Shown here in pieces: positions 48,603 to 57,827 of a stretch of DNA of 64,000 nucleotides. The DNA is taken from assembly GCF_026627445.1 (NCBI RefSeq), contig NZ_JAPNLJ010000027.1, forward strand, positions 1 to 64,000. The letters run 5' to 3'. Positions within the stretch are counted from its first letter, which is position 1. Every line of letters begins with the position of its first letter. The position numbers and the translations under genes are program-made. A model generated the notes under the pieces. It searched no databases. It saw only the letters and a list, made by a program, of their open reading frames with translations, and was not told where the DNA came from. The DNA comes from Streptomyces sp. H27-H1. GTDB lineage: Bacteria > Actinomycetota > Actinomycetes > Streptomycetales > Streptomycetaceae.

Positions 48603-51600
48603 CTCCCCGTGCCGCACTCCCGGCCCCCGCACGTGCCCGCTGGCAGCCCCTGCGGATCGGCCTCGTCGACCTCTTCCACTACGACGTGGAGGAGTTCCAC
48701 TTCCGCGACGGCCGGCTGCTGCTCCGGGGGAACAACGGCACCGGCAAGTCCAAGGTGCTCGCCCTGACCCTGCCCTTCCTCCTCGACGGGGACCTCAGCG
48801 CGCGCCGGGTGGAACCCGACGGAGACGCGGGGAAGAAGATGGAGTGGAATCTCCTGCTCGGAGGCGAGCACCCGCATTCCGAACGGCTCGGCTACACCTG
48901 GGTGGAGTTCGGCCGCCGCGACGAGGTGAGCGGCGAGGAGCAGTTCCGTACGCTCCTGTGCGGGCTCAAGGCCGTCAGCGGGCGTGGTATCGCCCGGCAC
49001 TGGTGGGCCGTGACCGCTCAGCGGATCGACCACGCGCCGGCCTCGGTGCGGACAGAGGGATCACTCAGCCTCCTCGACGCCACCGGTACCGTGTTGTCCC
49101 GGGACCGGCTCATCGAGGCGGTCGCCGGACACGGAATGGTCCACGACCAGGCCAAGACCTACCGCCGGGCCGTCGACGAGGCGCTGTTCGGGCTCGGTGA
49201 GCAGCGCTACGCCGCCCTGGTGGACCTGCTCATCCAGCTGCGCCAGCCCCAGCTGTCCAAGCGTCCCAACGAAGCCGCCCTCTCCCGCGCCCTCACCGAG
49301 GCACTCCCGCCCATGGACCAGGCAGTCATCGCGGACGTGGCCGAGGCCTTCCGCTCCCTGGACGAGGAGAAGGAGGAGCTGAGAGCCGCCCGCGCGGCCG
49401 AGCAGGCCGCCTCTGGATTCCTCGACCACTACCGGCGCTACGCTCGCATCGCCTCCCGCCGTCGTGCACGCCTCCCGCGTACGGAGCACTCGAAGTACGA
49501 ACACCTGCTGCGCGACCTCGCGGAGGCACAGGCCGAGAAGGCCGCGGCCGAAGAGGAGCGGGCGGCGGCCGGTGAGCGGATCGTCGCCCTCGCGCAGACG
49601 CACGCCCGACTGGAGGCCGTCGACGCAGCCCTGCGCGAGGGCCCGGAGATGCGCAGTGCCCACGAACTGGAGCGGGCCGCGAAGGAACGGGAACGGTCGG
49701 CGCAGGACGACAGGCGCGCCCGCGCCGACCGGGAGGAGGCCGCGCTGCGGCACACGAAGGCGCTCGGTCGCCTCGGGGCAGCAGAGAACCGGTTTCACGC
49801 CGCCCGGGACCGCGTCGAGGACACGCTGCGCCTCGCGCAGGAGGCTGCCAAGTTGGCCCGGCTGGACCTGCCGGGCGACGAGGGGCTGACGGCGGCCGAA
49901 CTGCGCGCCGCGGTGGCCGAGGCGACCGACCGCCGCAGCCGCACCCTCGCGTATGTGGAGGAGCTCGCGGAGCGTGCCGAGGCGGCGGCGGTCGAGCGCC
50001 GGGCCGCCGCGTTGCGGCTCGACGAGACGGAAGCCGACCTGGCGCACGCCGCCGAGGTACAGGGCGCGGCCGACGAGACCGTGACTGCTGTGGGCCGGGC
50101 CCTGGTGGATGCCGTACGCGAGCATGCGGGCCGGTGTGAGGAGCTGGCGTACGCCGACCCGGTCGGATTGCTGGATGAGCTCCAGGAGTGGACGCGGCAC
50201 CAGGACGGGCCCTACCCGGCACGTCGGCACGGCTCGGACGCACACAGCACCACGGCAGCGGTACTCGCGGACCAGGCGGCGCGATCAGCGCAGCGAAGGG
50301 CGGCCCTGGCGGCCCGCAGCCGAGACGCGGAACAGGAGCTCGCCGAGCTGGAGGCCGGCGGGCGTCGTGGTCCGCAAGCCCCGTACACCCGGACCCCCGG
50401 CCTGCGGGATCAGGCTCCCGGAGCCCCGCTGTGGCGGCTGGTCGACTTCCGGGAGGAGGTCGCGGACCAGGAGCGCGCCGGCCTGGAAGCGGCGCTGGAG
50501 GCGGCCGGGCTGCTGGACGCGTGGGTGCGCCCCGACGGCGCGGCCCTGACAGCCGACGGTCATGACGTACTCCTCGATTCGGGGAGGGGGCCGGTCCACG
50601 GGCCGTCGCTCGCCGACGTGCTGCGCCCGGCCGTCGACCACGGCGACGGCCAGGCGGTCCAGGTGGGTGAGGAGACAGTGGGGCGGCTTCTCCAGGCGGT
50701 CGGGCTCGGCGCGGCTGCCGCGGACGTGTTCCGGCCGGCGGGTGACACGTGGGCCGCGCCGGACGGACGTTACCGGGTAGGAGTCCTCACCGGCCGGTGG
50801 TTCAAACCCGCCGCGGAGTACATCGGCGAGGGCGCCCGGGAAGCCGCGCGGCGCACCCGTATTGCCAGCCTGCGCGCCGAACTCTCCCTCCTCCAGCGGG
50901 AGGCGGCGTCCGAGGCTGCGCACGCGCAGACTCTGGCGACCCGCCGCCGCACCCTTGACACCGAGTTGGCGGAGGTGCCCGACGACGGGCCGCTGACCAG
51001 GGCGCACGCCCGCGCGGCCGCCGCCGCCGACACCGCACGCCAGGCCAGGTCCCGTCGCGAGGCACGGGCCGCCGACGTGCTGGCCGCAGCCGGGCGGTCG
51101 GAGCGGGCGAGCGCCGAGCTCCAGGAGGTGGCCTCCGATCTGGGGCTGCCCCCGGACCGGCCGGCGCTGGCCGCCGTACGGCAGGCCCTCGTCGAACTCG
51201 CGACCGTTCTGGCCGCACTGTGGCCCGCACTACGCGAGCGGACCGAAGCGGCCCGGCAGGCGGACGAGGAGCGTGAGGAAGCGGGGCGGGCAGGCGAGCG
51301 CACTGCCGAACTTGCCCTGCGCGCGGAGGAGACGGCCCTCGCGGCAGCCGCCGCGGACGAGCGGCTCGCCACACTGCGGTCGACCGTGGGCGAAGCCGTG
51401 GCCGAGCTGGAACGGCGGCTCGTCGAGACCGCGGAGGCCCTGCGCGCCTGTGCGGCCGATCAGCGCTCATGGCAGGACCGCCGCACAGGAGGGGACCGGA
51501 GGGCCAGCCGGGCCGAAGGCCGGATCGAACAGTTGGAGAAGGCCGTCACGGACGCTGCCGCCGCGCGTTCCGATGCCATCGCGGCGCTCCAGCGCTTCAC

Positions 51601-52720
51601 CACCACCGGGCTGATCGCCGTCGCGCTTCCCGACCTGGCCGTACCGGCCGCCGGCGACGGCCCGTGGGCGGCCACTCCGGCCATTGCCCTCGCCCGTTCC
51701 CTCGAATCAGAGCTGTCGACGACGGACGACTCGGAAGCCGCCTGGGAGCGCGTACAGCGACGTCTGAGCGAGGAGCACAAGACCCTCCAAGACGCGCTGT
51801 CCCGGCACGGCCACAGCGCCTCGGCCCGGATGGTCGAGGACGGGATGGTCGTCGACATCGTCTACCAGGGCCGCGAGCGGGCCGTACCCGAACTTGCCGA
51901 GGCGCTCGCGGTCGAGGTCGGTGAACTCACCCGCATCCTCTCCGCGCATGAACGCGAAATCCTCGAAGCCCATCTCATCACCGAGGTCGCGGGCACCCTC
52001 CAGGAGCTGATCGCCACAGCAGAACGACAGGTGCTGGCCATGAACGCCGAGCTGGAGGACCGTCCGACCTCCACCGGTATGACCCTGCGGCTGGTGTGGC
52101 GGGCCTCCCGCAAGGCCCCTGCCGGCCTTGCCCAGGCCCGTGGCCGCCTGCTCCAGACAGCCGATGCCTGGACCGCCGAGGACCGGTCCGCGGTCGGGGA
52201 GTTCCTGCAGACGCAGATCACCCGTCAGCAGACCGAGGACGCGGCCGGCAGCTGGCTGGAACACCTCACCGCGGCCCTCGACTACCGCTCCTGGCACGAG
52301 TTCGCCGTCGAGCGCCAGCAGCACGGTCGCTGGGTGCCCGCCACGGGGCCGGCGTCGGGAGGCGAGCGGGTGCTCGCCGTCTCCGTACCGCTGTTCGCCG
52401 CCGCCTCCTCCCACTACGCGAGTGCGGGCAGTCCGTACGCACCACGCCTGGTCACCCTGGACGAGGCGTTCGCCGGTGTCGACGACGACTCGCGCGCCAA
52501 GTGTCTCGGGCTCCTGCACGCCTTTGACCTGGATGTGGTCATGACCAGCGAACGGGAGTGGGCCTGCTACCCACAGGTACCGGGCATCGCCATCGCCCAG
52601 CTGTCCCGCGTCGACGATGTGGCCGCTGTCCTGGTCACCCGCTGGGAATGGGACGGCACGGCTCGGACCCGTCACGAGGACCCGGTGCGTGAGGCGGACC
52701 AGGAGGTCCTGTGGGCGTGA
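48599..52720 (+). CDS. jetC: Wadjet JetC (SMC/MukB-like ATPase)
   Basis: The 1373-residue SMC-like ATPase has the head motif Walker A RGNNGTGKSK at residues 43-52, two long coiled-coil stretches rich in Ala, Glu and Arg (about 240-560 and 720-1070) around a hinge-like middle, and at the C-terminus the ABC signature ASGGERVLAV with Walker B LVTLDEAFAGVD (about 1295). JetC dimerises and extrudes DNA loops, so that small circular DNA is recognised and then cut by JetD. It starts at TTG 48599, overlapping the jetB stop (TTGA), with AAAGG 10 bases upstream; the TTG is unusual but fits translational coupling. TIGR02680-like family. Confidence 0.9.
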   Translation: MTPRAALPAPARARWQPLRIGLVDLFHYDVEEFHFRDGRLLLRGNNGTGKSKVLALTLPFLLDGDLSARRVEPDGDAGKKMEWNLLLGGEHPHSERLGYTWVEFGRRDEVSGEEQFRTLLCGLKAVSGRGIARHWWAVTAQRIDHAPASVRTEGSLSLLDATGTVLSRDRLIEAVAGHGMVHDQAKTYRRAVDEALFGLGEQRYAALVDLLIQLRQPQLSKRPNEAALSRALTEALPPMDQAVIADVAEAFRSLDEEKEELRAARAAEQAASGFLDHYRRYARIASRRRARLPRTEHSKYEHLLRDLAEAQAEKAAAEEERAAAGERIVALAQTHARLEAVDAALREGPEMRSAHELERAAKERERSAQDDRRARADREEAALRHTKALGRLGAAENRFHAARDRVEDTLRLAQEAAKLARLDLPGDEGLTAAELRAAVAEATDRRSRTLAYVEELAERAEAAAVERRAAALRLDETEADLAHAAEVQGAADETVTAVGRALVDAVREHAGRCEELAYADPVGLLDELQEWTRHQDGPYPARRHGSDAHSTTAAVLADQAARSAQRRAALAARSRDAEQELAELEAGGRRGPQAPYTRTPGLRDQAPGAPLWRLVDFREEVADQERAGLEAALEAAGLLDAWVRPDGAALTADGHDVLLDSGRGPVHGPSLADVLRPAVDHGDGQAVQVGEETVGRLLQAVGLGAAAADVFRPAGDTWAAPDGRYRVGVLTGRWFKPAAEYIGEGAREAARRTRIASLRAELSLLQREAASEAAHAQTLATRRRTLDTELAEVPDDGPLTRAHARAAAAADTARQARSRREARAADVLAAAGRSERASAELQEVASDLGLPPDRPALAAVRQALVELATVLAALWPALRERTEAARQADEEREEAGRAGERTAELALRAEETALAAAAADERLATLRSTVGEAVAELERRLVETAEALRACAADQRSWQDRRTGGDRRASRAEGRIEQLEKAVTDAAAARSDAIAALQRFTTTGLIAVALPDLAVPAAGDGPWAATPAIALARSLESELSTTDDSEAAWERVQRRLSEEHKTLQDALSRHGHSASARMVEDGMVVDIVYQGRERAVPELAEALAVEVGELTRILSAHEREILEAHLITEVAGTLQELIATAERQVLAMNAELEDRPTSTGMTLRLVWRASRKAPAGLAQARGRLLQTADAWTAEDRSAVGEFLQTQITRQQTEDAAGSWLEHLTAALDYRSWHEFAVERQQHGRWVPATGPASGGERVLAVSVPLFAAASSHYASAGSPYAPRLVTLDEAFAGVDDDSRAKCLGLLHAFDLDVVMTSEREWACYPQVPGIAIAQLSRVDDVAAVLVTRWEWDGTARTRHEDPVREADQEVLWA

Positions 52721-54012
52721 ACAGGGCTCCGGTCGACGAAGCACGCCTGCGTCGGCTCCTCGGCGGGGCCGACCTGGCCTGGCTGCTGGAGCGCGTACGC
52801 CGTCGGCTGGAGCGAGGGCAGCCACTCACCGGCCCCGTCTCCCTCGCAACGCCGACCCCGGCCCAACGGGCCGCGGCCGAACGCCTGCTGGGCCGGGCCC
52901 CCGGTGGTGGCCGGGCGCTGACGGTCCGGCTCGACGCGGTGGACGCCGTACTGGTCAGATCAGGCATCAGCCCCGAGGGTCTGACGGCGGCCGTGACGAC
53001 GCTCACCGGGCCGGTTGTCCCTCTTGAAGAGACCCGCCGGAGCGAGGACCAGGCCTGGGAGGAGGCGTACGCACCGCTCACCGCGCTCGCCGCCGAGATC
53101 CCGCACCTCGCGGAGTGGGCCGGCCGGATACGTACCGAGGGCATCGTGCGACGCCTCGCCCGTACGCCGGAGTCGGCTCGAGCTCTGCTCGATCGGACCG
53201 CCCGCGTCCTGCGTGAACTGCCGGTCGACCCGCCGCGCTCCCTGCCCGTGTTCGCGGCCGAGACCCTGGGCGGGGCCCACGCACTGGACGACGGGACACC
53301 CTCGGCGACGCTCTGTCTGTCCGGCATCCGTGCCCTCACAGGACATCCGGACGGGGCGGGCGCAGCCTGGCGGCGGGCTGCCTGGGCCTCTGTCGGTCTG
53401 CTCCGTGACGACGTCTCCTCGACCGTCCTCACGCTCAACCTCCGTGGAACGCCGGCTCTGGACTGGATGGCTGACGTGGGCGATCCGTCTGTGCTCACCC
53501 TTCGCCAGCTCGCCCACCGTCCGCCGCGGACCACGCCGCCTGTGGTCCACGTCTGTGAGAATCCCGCCGTTCTCTCGGCCGCGGCCGACGCCCACGGCCC
53601 GGACGCGCTGCCGCTCGTCTGTCTGCAGGGCCAGCCATCGGCTGCTGCCCTCGCCCTCCTGGCGCACCTCCACGAGCTCGGCGCCACCTTCCGCTACCAC
53701 GGCGACTTCGACTGGGGCGGCCTGCGCATCGCCACGACGCTGCACCAGCACGTGCCGTGGCGGCCGTGGCGCTACACAGCCGGCGACTATCGTGCGGCGG
53801 TAGCTGCTGCCAGTCCCACTCCCCAGCCCCTGACCGGGACGGTTGCCGCATCGCCGTGGGAACCGGATCTGGCGATGGCCCTCACAGAACATGGGGTGCG
53901 TATAGAGGAGGAGACGGTACTGGACGTGCTGCTGGCGGACCTGGCGGGGGGGCAGGGCGGGGGTCAGGGGGTGGTCAGGGGCGGGAAGTCAGGTAGCCGC
54001 CCATGGTCTTGA
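52711..54012 (+). CDS. jetD: Wadjet JetD (DUF2399, Toprim nuclease)
   Basis: The 433-residue protein has a DUF3323/DUF2399-type layout: an N-terminal helical arm and a C-terminal topoisomerase-primase (Toprim) domain with the conserved Glu in VVHVCENPAVL (about 275) and the Asp pair in RYHGDFDWGGLRIA (about 330). These acidic residues coordinate the metal that cuts plasmid DNA. It starts at GTG 52711 or 52717 behind AGGAGG and overlaps the end of jetC. Its last 38 bases overlap the end of the convergent formyltransferase gene, so the true C-terminus may be shorter in function; the Gly-rich tail (about 415-433) looks unstructured. Confidence 0.9.
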   Translation: MGVNRAPVDEARLRRLLGGADLAWLLERVRRRLERGQPLTGPVSLATPTPAQRAAAERLLGRAPGGGRALTVRLDAVDAVLVRSGISPEGLTAAVTTLTGPVVPLEETRRSEDQAWEEAYAPLTALAAEIPHLAEWAGRIRTEGIVRRLARTPESARALLDRTARVLRELPVDPPRSLPVFAAETLGGAHALDDGTPSATLCLSGIRALTGHPDGAGAAWRRAAWASVGLLRDDVSSTVLTLNLRGTPALDWMADVGDPSVLTLRQLAHRPPRTTPPVVHVCENPAVLSAAADAHGPDALPLVCLQGQPSAAALALLAHLHELGATFRYHGDFDWGGLRIATTLHQHVPWRPWRYTAGDYRAAVAAASPTPQPLTGTVAASPWEPDLAMALTEHGVRIEEETVLDVLLADLAGGQGGGQGVVRGGKSGSRPWS

Positions 54013-54922
54013 AGTACTCCGACGCCGGGAGTTCCTGGCCGTCTTCCGTGCGGACGCGGGTGATGGCCAGGCCGTGGTTGCGGCCCGTGCGGGCGTCGGC
54101 TCCGGCGACTATGGCCACGCCCTCGCCCTCGCGGTAGAAGATGCGGCCGGGGGTGCCGCCGTAGCGGCCTTCGGAGACGACGGCCGTGAGGATCTCCAGG
54201 CGCTTGCCCTTGTGGAAGGTGAAGGCGGCCGGGTACGGGGCGGACTGGGCGCGGACCAGGCGCTCCAGGTCCTCGGCGGGCCAGGACCAGTCGATGCGGA
54301 TGTCCTCCTCGGCCCTCTTGTGGAAGAAGGTGGCCTGGGTGCGGTCCTGCTTCGTGAACTCGGTCCGGCCGGAGGCGATCAGGTCGAGGGCGCCGATCGT
54401 GACCGGGGCGATCAGGTCGACCGTCTTGTGGAACAGGTCCGTGGTGGTGTCCGTCGGGCCGACCGGGATCGCGTGCTGCATGACGATGTCGCCGGCGTCG
54501 AGCACCTCGTCCATCATGTGCGCCGTGACGCCGACTTCGGGCTCGCCGTTGATGAGGGCCCAGATGAGGGGGGAGAAGCCCGCGTACTTGGGCAGCAGGG
54601 AGTCGTGGATGTTCAGGGTGCCGTGCCGCGGCAGCGTGTAGATGCGCGGGGGGATCCACGTACGCCAGTTGTTCGCGACGAGGATGTCCGGGTCGGCGTC
54701 CTTGAGTTGCTGGAACAGTTCCTCGTCGTCGGGGCGGTTGCGGATGACTACGGGAACGCCGTGCTCCTCGGCGAGGTCGGCGACCGAGTCGCTCCAGATC
54801 TTCTCGTAGGCGTGCTCGCTCTTGGGGTGGGTCACGACCATCACGACGTCGTGCTCGGAGTCCAGGAGCGCCTTCAGGGTGCGATGGCCCCAGGTCTGAT
54901 AACCGAACATGACGACCCGCAT
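53975..54922 (-). CDS. cchA: coelichelin-type formyltransferase CchA
   Basis: The 315-residue protein belongs to the methionyl-tRNA formyltransferase-like family: an N-terminal formyl-THF domain with the conserved helix NNWRTWIPPRIYTLPRHG and the catalytic region LNIHDSLLPKYAGFSPLIWA (His and the SLLP motif), then GVTAHMMDEVLDAGDIV (Asp), and a C-terminal OB-like domain. In coelichelin biosynthesis this enzyme formylates N5-hydroxy-ornithine before NRPS loading. It is transcribed divergently from cchB, with two iron boxes between. It converges with jetD. Confidence 0.9.
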   Translation of the reverse strand: MRVVMFGYQTWGHRTLKALLDSEHDVVMVVTHPKSEHAYEKIWSDSVADLAEEHGVPVVIRNRPDDEELFQQLKDADPDILVANNWRTWIPPRIYTLPRHGTLNIHDSLLPKYAGFSPLIWALINGEPEVGVTAHMMDEVLDAGDIVMQHAIPVGPTDTTTDLFHKTVDLIAPVTIGALDLIASGRTEFTKQDRTQATFFHKRAEEDIRIDWSWPAEDLERLVRAQSAPYPAAFTFHKGKRLEILTAVVSEGRYGGTPGRIFYREGEGVAIVAGADARTGRNHGLAITRVRTEDGQELPASEYFKTMGGYLTSRP

Positions 54923-54961
54923 CGGGTTCCTCCTCAGAAGAGCAAAATGACCAGGAGTAAG

Positions 54962-54980
54962 TAAAGCAAGCCTAACCTAA
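54962..54980 (-). promoter_or_regulatory. iron box (DmdR/IdeR-type operator) of cchA
   Basis: On the minus strand the 19 bases read TTAGGTTAGGCTTGCTTTA. This is close to the consensus TTAGGTTAGGCTAACCTAA (the first 12 bases identical). It lies 40 bases before the cchA start. Confidence 0.8.
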
Positions 54981-55063
54981 CGGCGCAACAGCCCCGATTC
55001 TGGGCTCGATTGACCCGGGTGCGAGTGCGTTGTCCGGTTTGTCTGGTCGACAGCATGCCTGGA

Positions 55064-55082
55064 TCAGGTTAGCTTTACCTAA
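55064..55082 (+). promoter_or_regulatory. iron box of cchB
   Basis: TCAGGTTAGCTTTACCTAA matches the iron-box consensus at 15 of 19 positions. It lies about 100 bases upstream of cchB. A poly-C run (about 55122-55140) separates it from the start codon. Confidence 0.75.
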
Positions 55083-55185
55083 GTTCCACTCGGCTGCCGG
55101 TCACCGGTGCGCCTGGACACCCCCCCCTTTCCCCCACCCCTGACAAGCGCCTGGCAGGCGGCTGTCCCGCACCAATGGGAGTGAC

Positions 55186-56553
55186 ATGTCACAGGCTCTT
55201 CCTGGCGACGCACCACTGATCCACGACCTGATCGGTATCGGCTTCGGGCCGTCGAACGTCGCCATGGCGATCGCGCTCAGCGAGCACAACGCGCGCGTCG
55301 GAAGGCAAGAGGCGGTCACCGCTCACTTCTTCGAGCAGCAGCCCCGTTTCGGGTGGCACCGCGGCATGCTCATCGATGACGCGACCATGCAGGTCTCCTT
55401 CATGAAGGACCTGGTGACGCTCCGGAACCCGACCAGCGAGTACAGCTTCCTCTGCTACCTGCAGAGCAAGGGCCGCCTGATCGACTTCGTCAACCACAAG
55501 AACCTGTTCCCGCTCCGGGTGGAGTTCCACGACTACCTCGAGTGGGCCGCCGCCAAGGTCGACGACATGGTCTCGTACGGCCACCAGGTCGTATCCGTCG
55601 AGCCCGTGGTGCGCGACGGCGTGGTCGAGTACCTCGACGTGACGGCGCGGTCCGGCGACGAGGTCGTCGTCCACCGGGCCCGCAACCTGGTCATCGGCAC
55701 GGGCCTGCGCCCGGTCATGCCGGAGGGCATCGGGCGCACCGACCGCGTCTGGCACAACACCGACCTCCTGACGAAGGTGGACGCGCTCGAAGGCACCGAG
55801 CCCACCCGCTTCCTGGTGGTCGGAGCCGGCCAGAGCGCCGCCGAGAACGTCGCCTACCTGCACCGCCGTTTCCCGCAGGCCGAGGTCTGCGCGGTCTTCT
55901 CCCGCTACGGCTACAGCCCGGCGGACGACAGCAGCTTCGCCAACCGGATCTTCGACCCCCAGGCGGTGGACGAGTACTACACGGCCCCGGAGGACGTGAA
56001 GCGCCGTCTGATGGACTACCACGGAAACACCAACTACTCCGTGGTGGACATCGACCTGATCGACGACCTGTACCGGCAGGCGTACCAGGAGAAGGTGCTC
56101 GGCACCGAGCGCCTGCGCTTCCTGAACGTCTCCCGCCTGACGGCCGTCGAGGAGACGGCCGACGGGGTCCGCGCCACCGTCAAGTCCCTCGTCACGGGCG
56201 AGGAGAACCTGGTGGACGCCGACGTGGTGGTGTGCGCCACCGGCTACATGCAGGCGGACGGCCTCGGCCTGCTCGGCGAGGTCGCGGAGCGCTGCCACCG
56301 CGACGACCAGGGCCGGGTCCAGGTCGAGCGCGACTACCGGGTGTCCACCGACCTCGAACTGCGCTGCGGCATCTACCTCCAGGGCGGCACCGAGCACACC
56401 CACGGCATCACCTCCTCCCTGCTGTCCAACACCGCGGTACGCGTCGGCGAGATACTCGACTCGATTCTCGAGCGGACCCCGAAGGCCGTGCCCGAGCAGG
56501 TCCGGCCGGTCGCCGGGGGAGCCGGCGGCGGCGCCCGCCAGCCTGCTGTCTAG
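55186..56553 (+). CDS. cchB: L-ornithine N5-monooxygenase CchB
   Basis: The 455-residue flavoprotein has the FAD-binding motif DLIGIGFGPSNVAMAIALSE at residues 10-30, a conserved DATMQVSFMKDLVTLRNPTS, the NADPH motif FLVVGAGQSAAENVAYLHRR (about 205-225) and the C-terminal ATGYMQADG. These define the ornithine/lysine N-monooxygenases that hydroxylate siderophore side chains. It supplies N5-hydroxy-ornithine to the formyltransferase and the NRPS. GGGAG lies upstream of the ATG. A strong hairpin follows its stop (56570-56611). Confidence 0.9.
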   Translation: MSQALPGDAPLIHDLIGIGFGPSNVAMAIALSEHNARVGRQEAVTAHFFEQQPRFGWHRGMLIDDATMQVSFMKDLVTLRNPTSEYSFLCYLQSKGRLIDFVNHKNLFPLRVEFHDYLEWAAAKVDDMVSYGHQVVSVEPVVRDGVVEYLDVTARSGDEVVVHRARNLVIGTGLRPVMPEGIGRTDRVWHNTDLLTKVDALEGTEPTRFLVVGAGQSAAENVAYLHRRFPQAEVCAVFSRYGYSPADDSSFANRIFDPQAVDEYYTAPEDVKRRLMDYHGNTNYSVVDIDLIDDLYRQAYQEKVLGTERLRFLNVSRLTAVEETADGVRATVKSLVTGEENLVDADVVVCATGYMQADGLGLLGEVAERCHRDDQGRVQVERDYRVSTDLELRCGIYLQGGTEHTHGITSSLLSNTAVRVGEILDSILERTPKAVPEQVRPVAGGAGGGARQPAV

Positions 56554-56569
56554 CCGGCCTCCCCTGCCC

Positions 56570-56611
56570 ACTGCCGTGCCTCCGCTGCATTCGCGCCGGA
56601 GGCACGGCAGT
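56570..56611. terminator. hairpin between cchB and cchC
   Basis: ACTGCCGTGCCTCCG and CGGAGGCACGGCAGT form a perfect 15-pair stem with a 12-base loop, directly after cchB. No iron box is seen between here and cchC, so the downstream genes may depend on read-through or a separate promoter. Confidence 0.65.
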
Positions 56612-56753
56612 ACTGTGCAACCAGCTGACCCACGAAGAAGGAACGTCCCGTGCCCACTGGTTCTCGCCGCCGTGCCGGCGGCCCGCCCGCCCGCACTGGA
56701 CGCGCCGCCCGCACTGGACGCGCCGGACGCGCTGGATGCGCTGGGTCCAAGGG

Positions 56754-57827
56754 ATGACCCGCGTCGACACGGCCGCGGCCACAGTCGAACGACCGGCGTC
56801 CTTCCGGATGGCGCGGGCCCGGCGCCGGCGGCTCCTGGGGCTGGGCATCGTCCTCGCGGTCCTCGTGGTCGCGGCCGTGGTGTCCCTCGCGGTCGGCGCT
56901 CGCGCGCTCAGTCCCGCCGAGGCGTGGCACGGGCTGTTCGCGGGGCCGGACCCCGACCAGAAGGTCTCGGAAGCCAGACTCATCATGCGCACCGTGCGGG
57001 TGCCGCGGACGGTACTCGCGATCGTGGCGGGCATCGCGCTGGGCGTCGGCGGGGCGCTGATCCAGGGATATACGCGCAACCCCATCGCGGACACGGGTCT
57101 GCTCGGGGTGAACACCGGCGCGTCGTTCGCCGTCGTGTCGGCGATCGCCCTGCTCGGGCTCACCGACCCGTTCCAGTACGTCTGGTTCGCATTCCTGGGT
57201 GCCGCGATCGCCGGTGTCGTCGTGTTCGGGCTCTCCAGCATCGGCCGCGGCGCCGGTAACCCGCTGACGCTCGCCCTGGCCGGACAGGGTGTCACGGTGT
57301 TCCTGATGGCGATGACGACGGCGATCGCACTGTCGGACAAGGCTGCGCTGAACGCCCTGCGTTTCTGGAACTCCGGATCGGTGGCGGGTGTCGGCTTCGA
57401 CGTGATCTGGCCCGTGACCGCCTTCATCGTGGTCGGGCTGGTACTGGCCCTGTGCACGCTGCCCTCCGTCAACCTGCTCAACATGGGCGACGACGTGGCG
57501 CGCGGACTGGGCGTGAACATCGCACTGATCCGGACCGTCGGCATCGTCGCCATCACGCTGCTGGCGGGCGCGGCCACGGCGGCCTGCGGTCCCATCGCGT
57601 TCCTCGGACTCATGGTGGCGCACGTGGCCCGTTATCTGGCCGGGCCCGACTACCGCTGGCTGGTGCCGTACGCGGGTCTTCTCGGCGCGGTCGTCCTTCT
57701 GGTCTGCGACATCGTGGGCCGTGTCGTGGTGCGGCCGGGCGAGCTGGACGCGGGCGTCCTCGTGGCTCTCCTGGGCGCCCCGTTCTTCGCGGTCCTGGTG
57801 TGGCGGGGAAAGTTCAAGAGCGCATGA
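56754..57827 (+). CDS. cchC: ferric-siderophore ABC transporter permease CchC
   Basis: The 357-residue FecCD-type permease has about nine hydrophobic segments and the conserved signature PRTVLAIVAGIALGVGGALIQ with YTRNPIADTGLLGVNTGASF, the loop typical of FecC/FepD proteins, and GPIAFLGLMVAHVAR near the C-terminus. It pairs with the product of the next gene to import the iron-loaded siderophore, powered by CchE. I chose the ATG at 56754, which overlaps the stop of a 35-codon upstream frame (56650-56757); an in-frame ATG at 56736 is possible. It overlaps cchD by 4 bases. Confidence 0.85.
   Translation: MTRVDTAAATVERPASFRMARARRRRLLGLGIVLAVLVVAAVVSLAVGARALSPAEAWHGLFAGPDPDQKVSEARLIMRTVRVPRTVLAIVAGIALGVGGALIQGYTRNPIADTGLLGVNTGASFAVVSAIALLGLTDPFQYVWFAFLGAAIAGVVVFGLSSIGRGAGNPLTLALAGQGVTVFLMAMTTAIALSDKAALNALRFWNSGSVAGVGFDVIWPVTAFIVVGLVLALCTLPSVNLLNMGDDVARGLGVNIALIRTVGIVAITLLAGAATAACGPIAFLGLMVAHVARYLAGPDYRWLVPYAGLLGAVVLLVCDIVGRVVVRPGELDAGVLVALLGAPFFAVLVWRGKFKSA

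Noticed and set aside
55542..57827. 761-codon frame that runs through cchB into cchC
   Set aside because: The upstream part is an Arg/Gly-rich shadow of cchB. Only the part from about 56754 has permease sequence.
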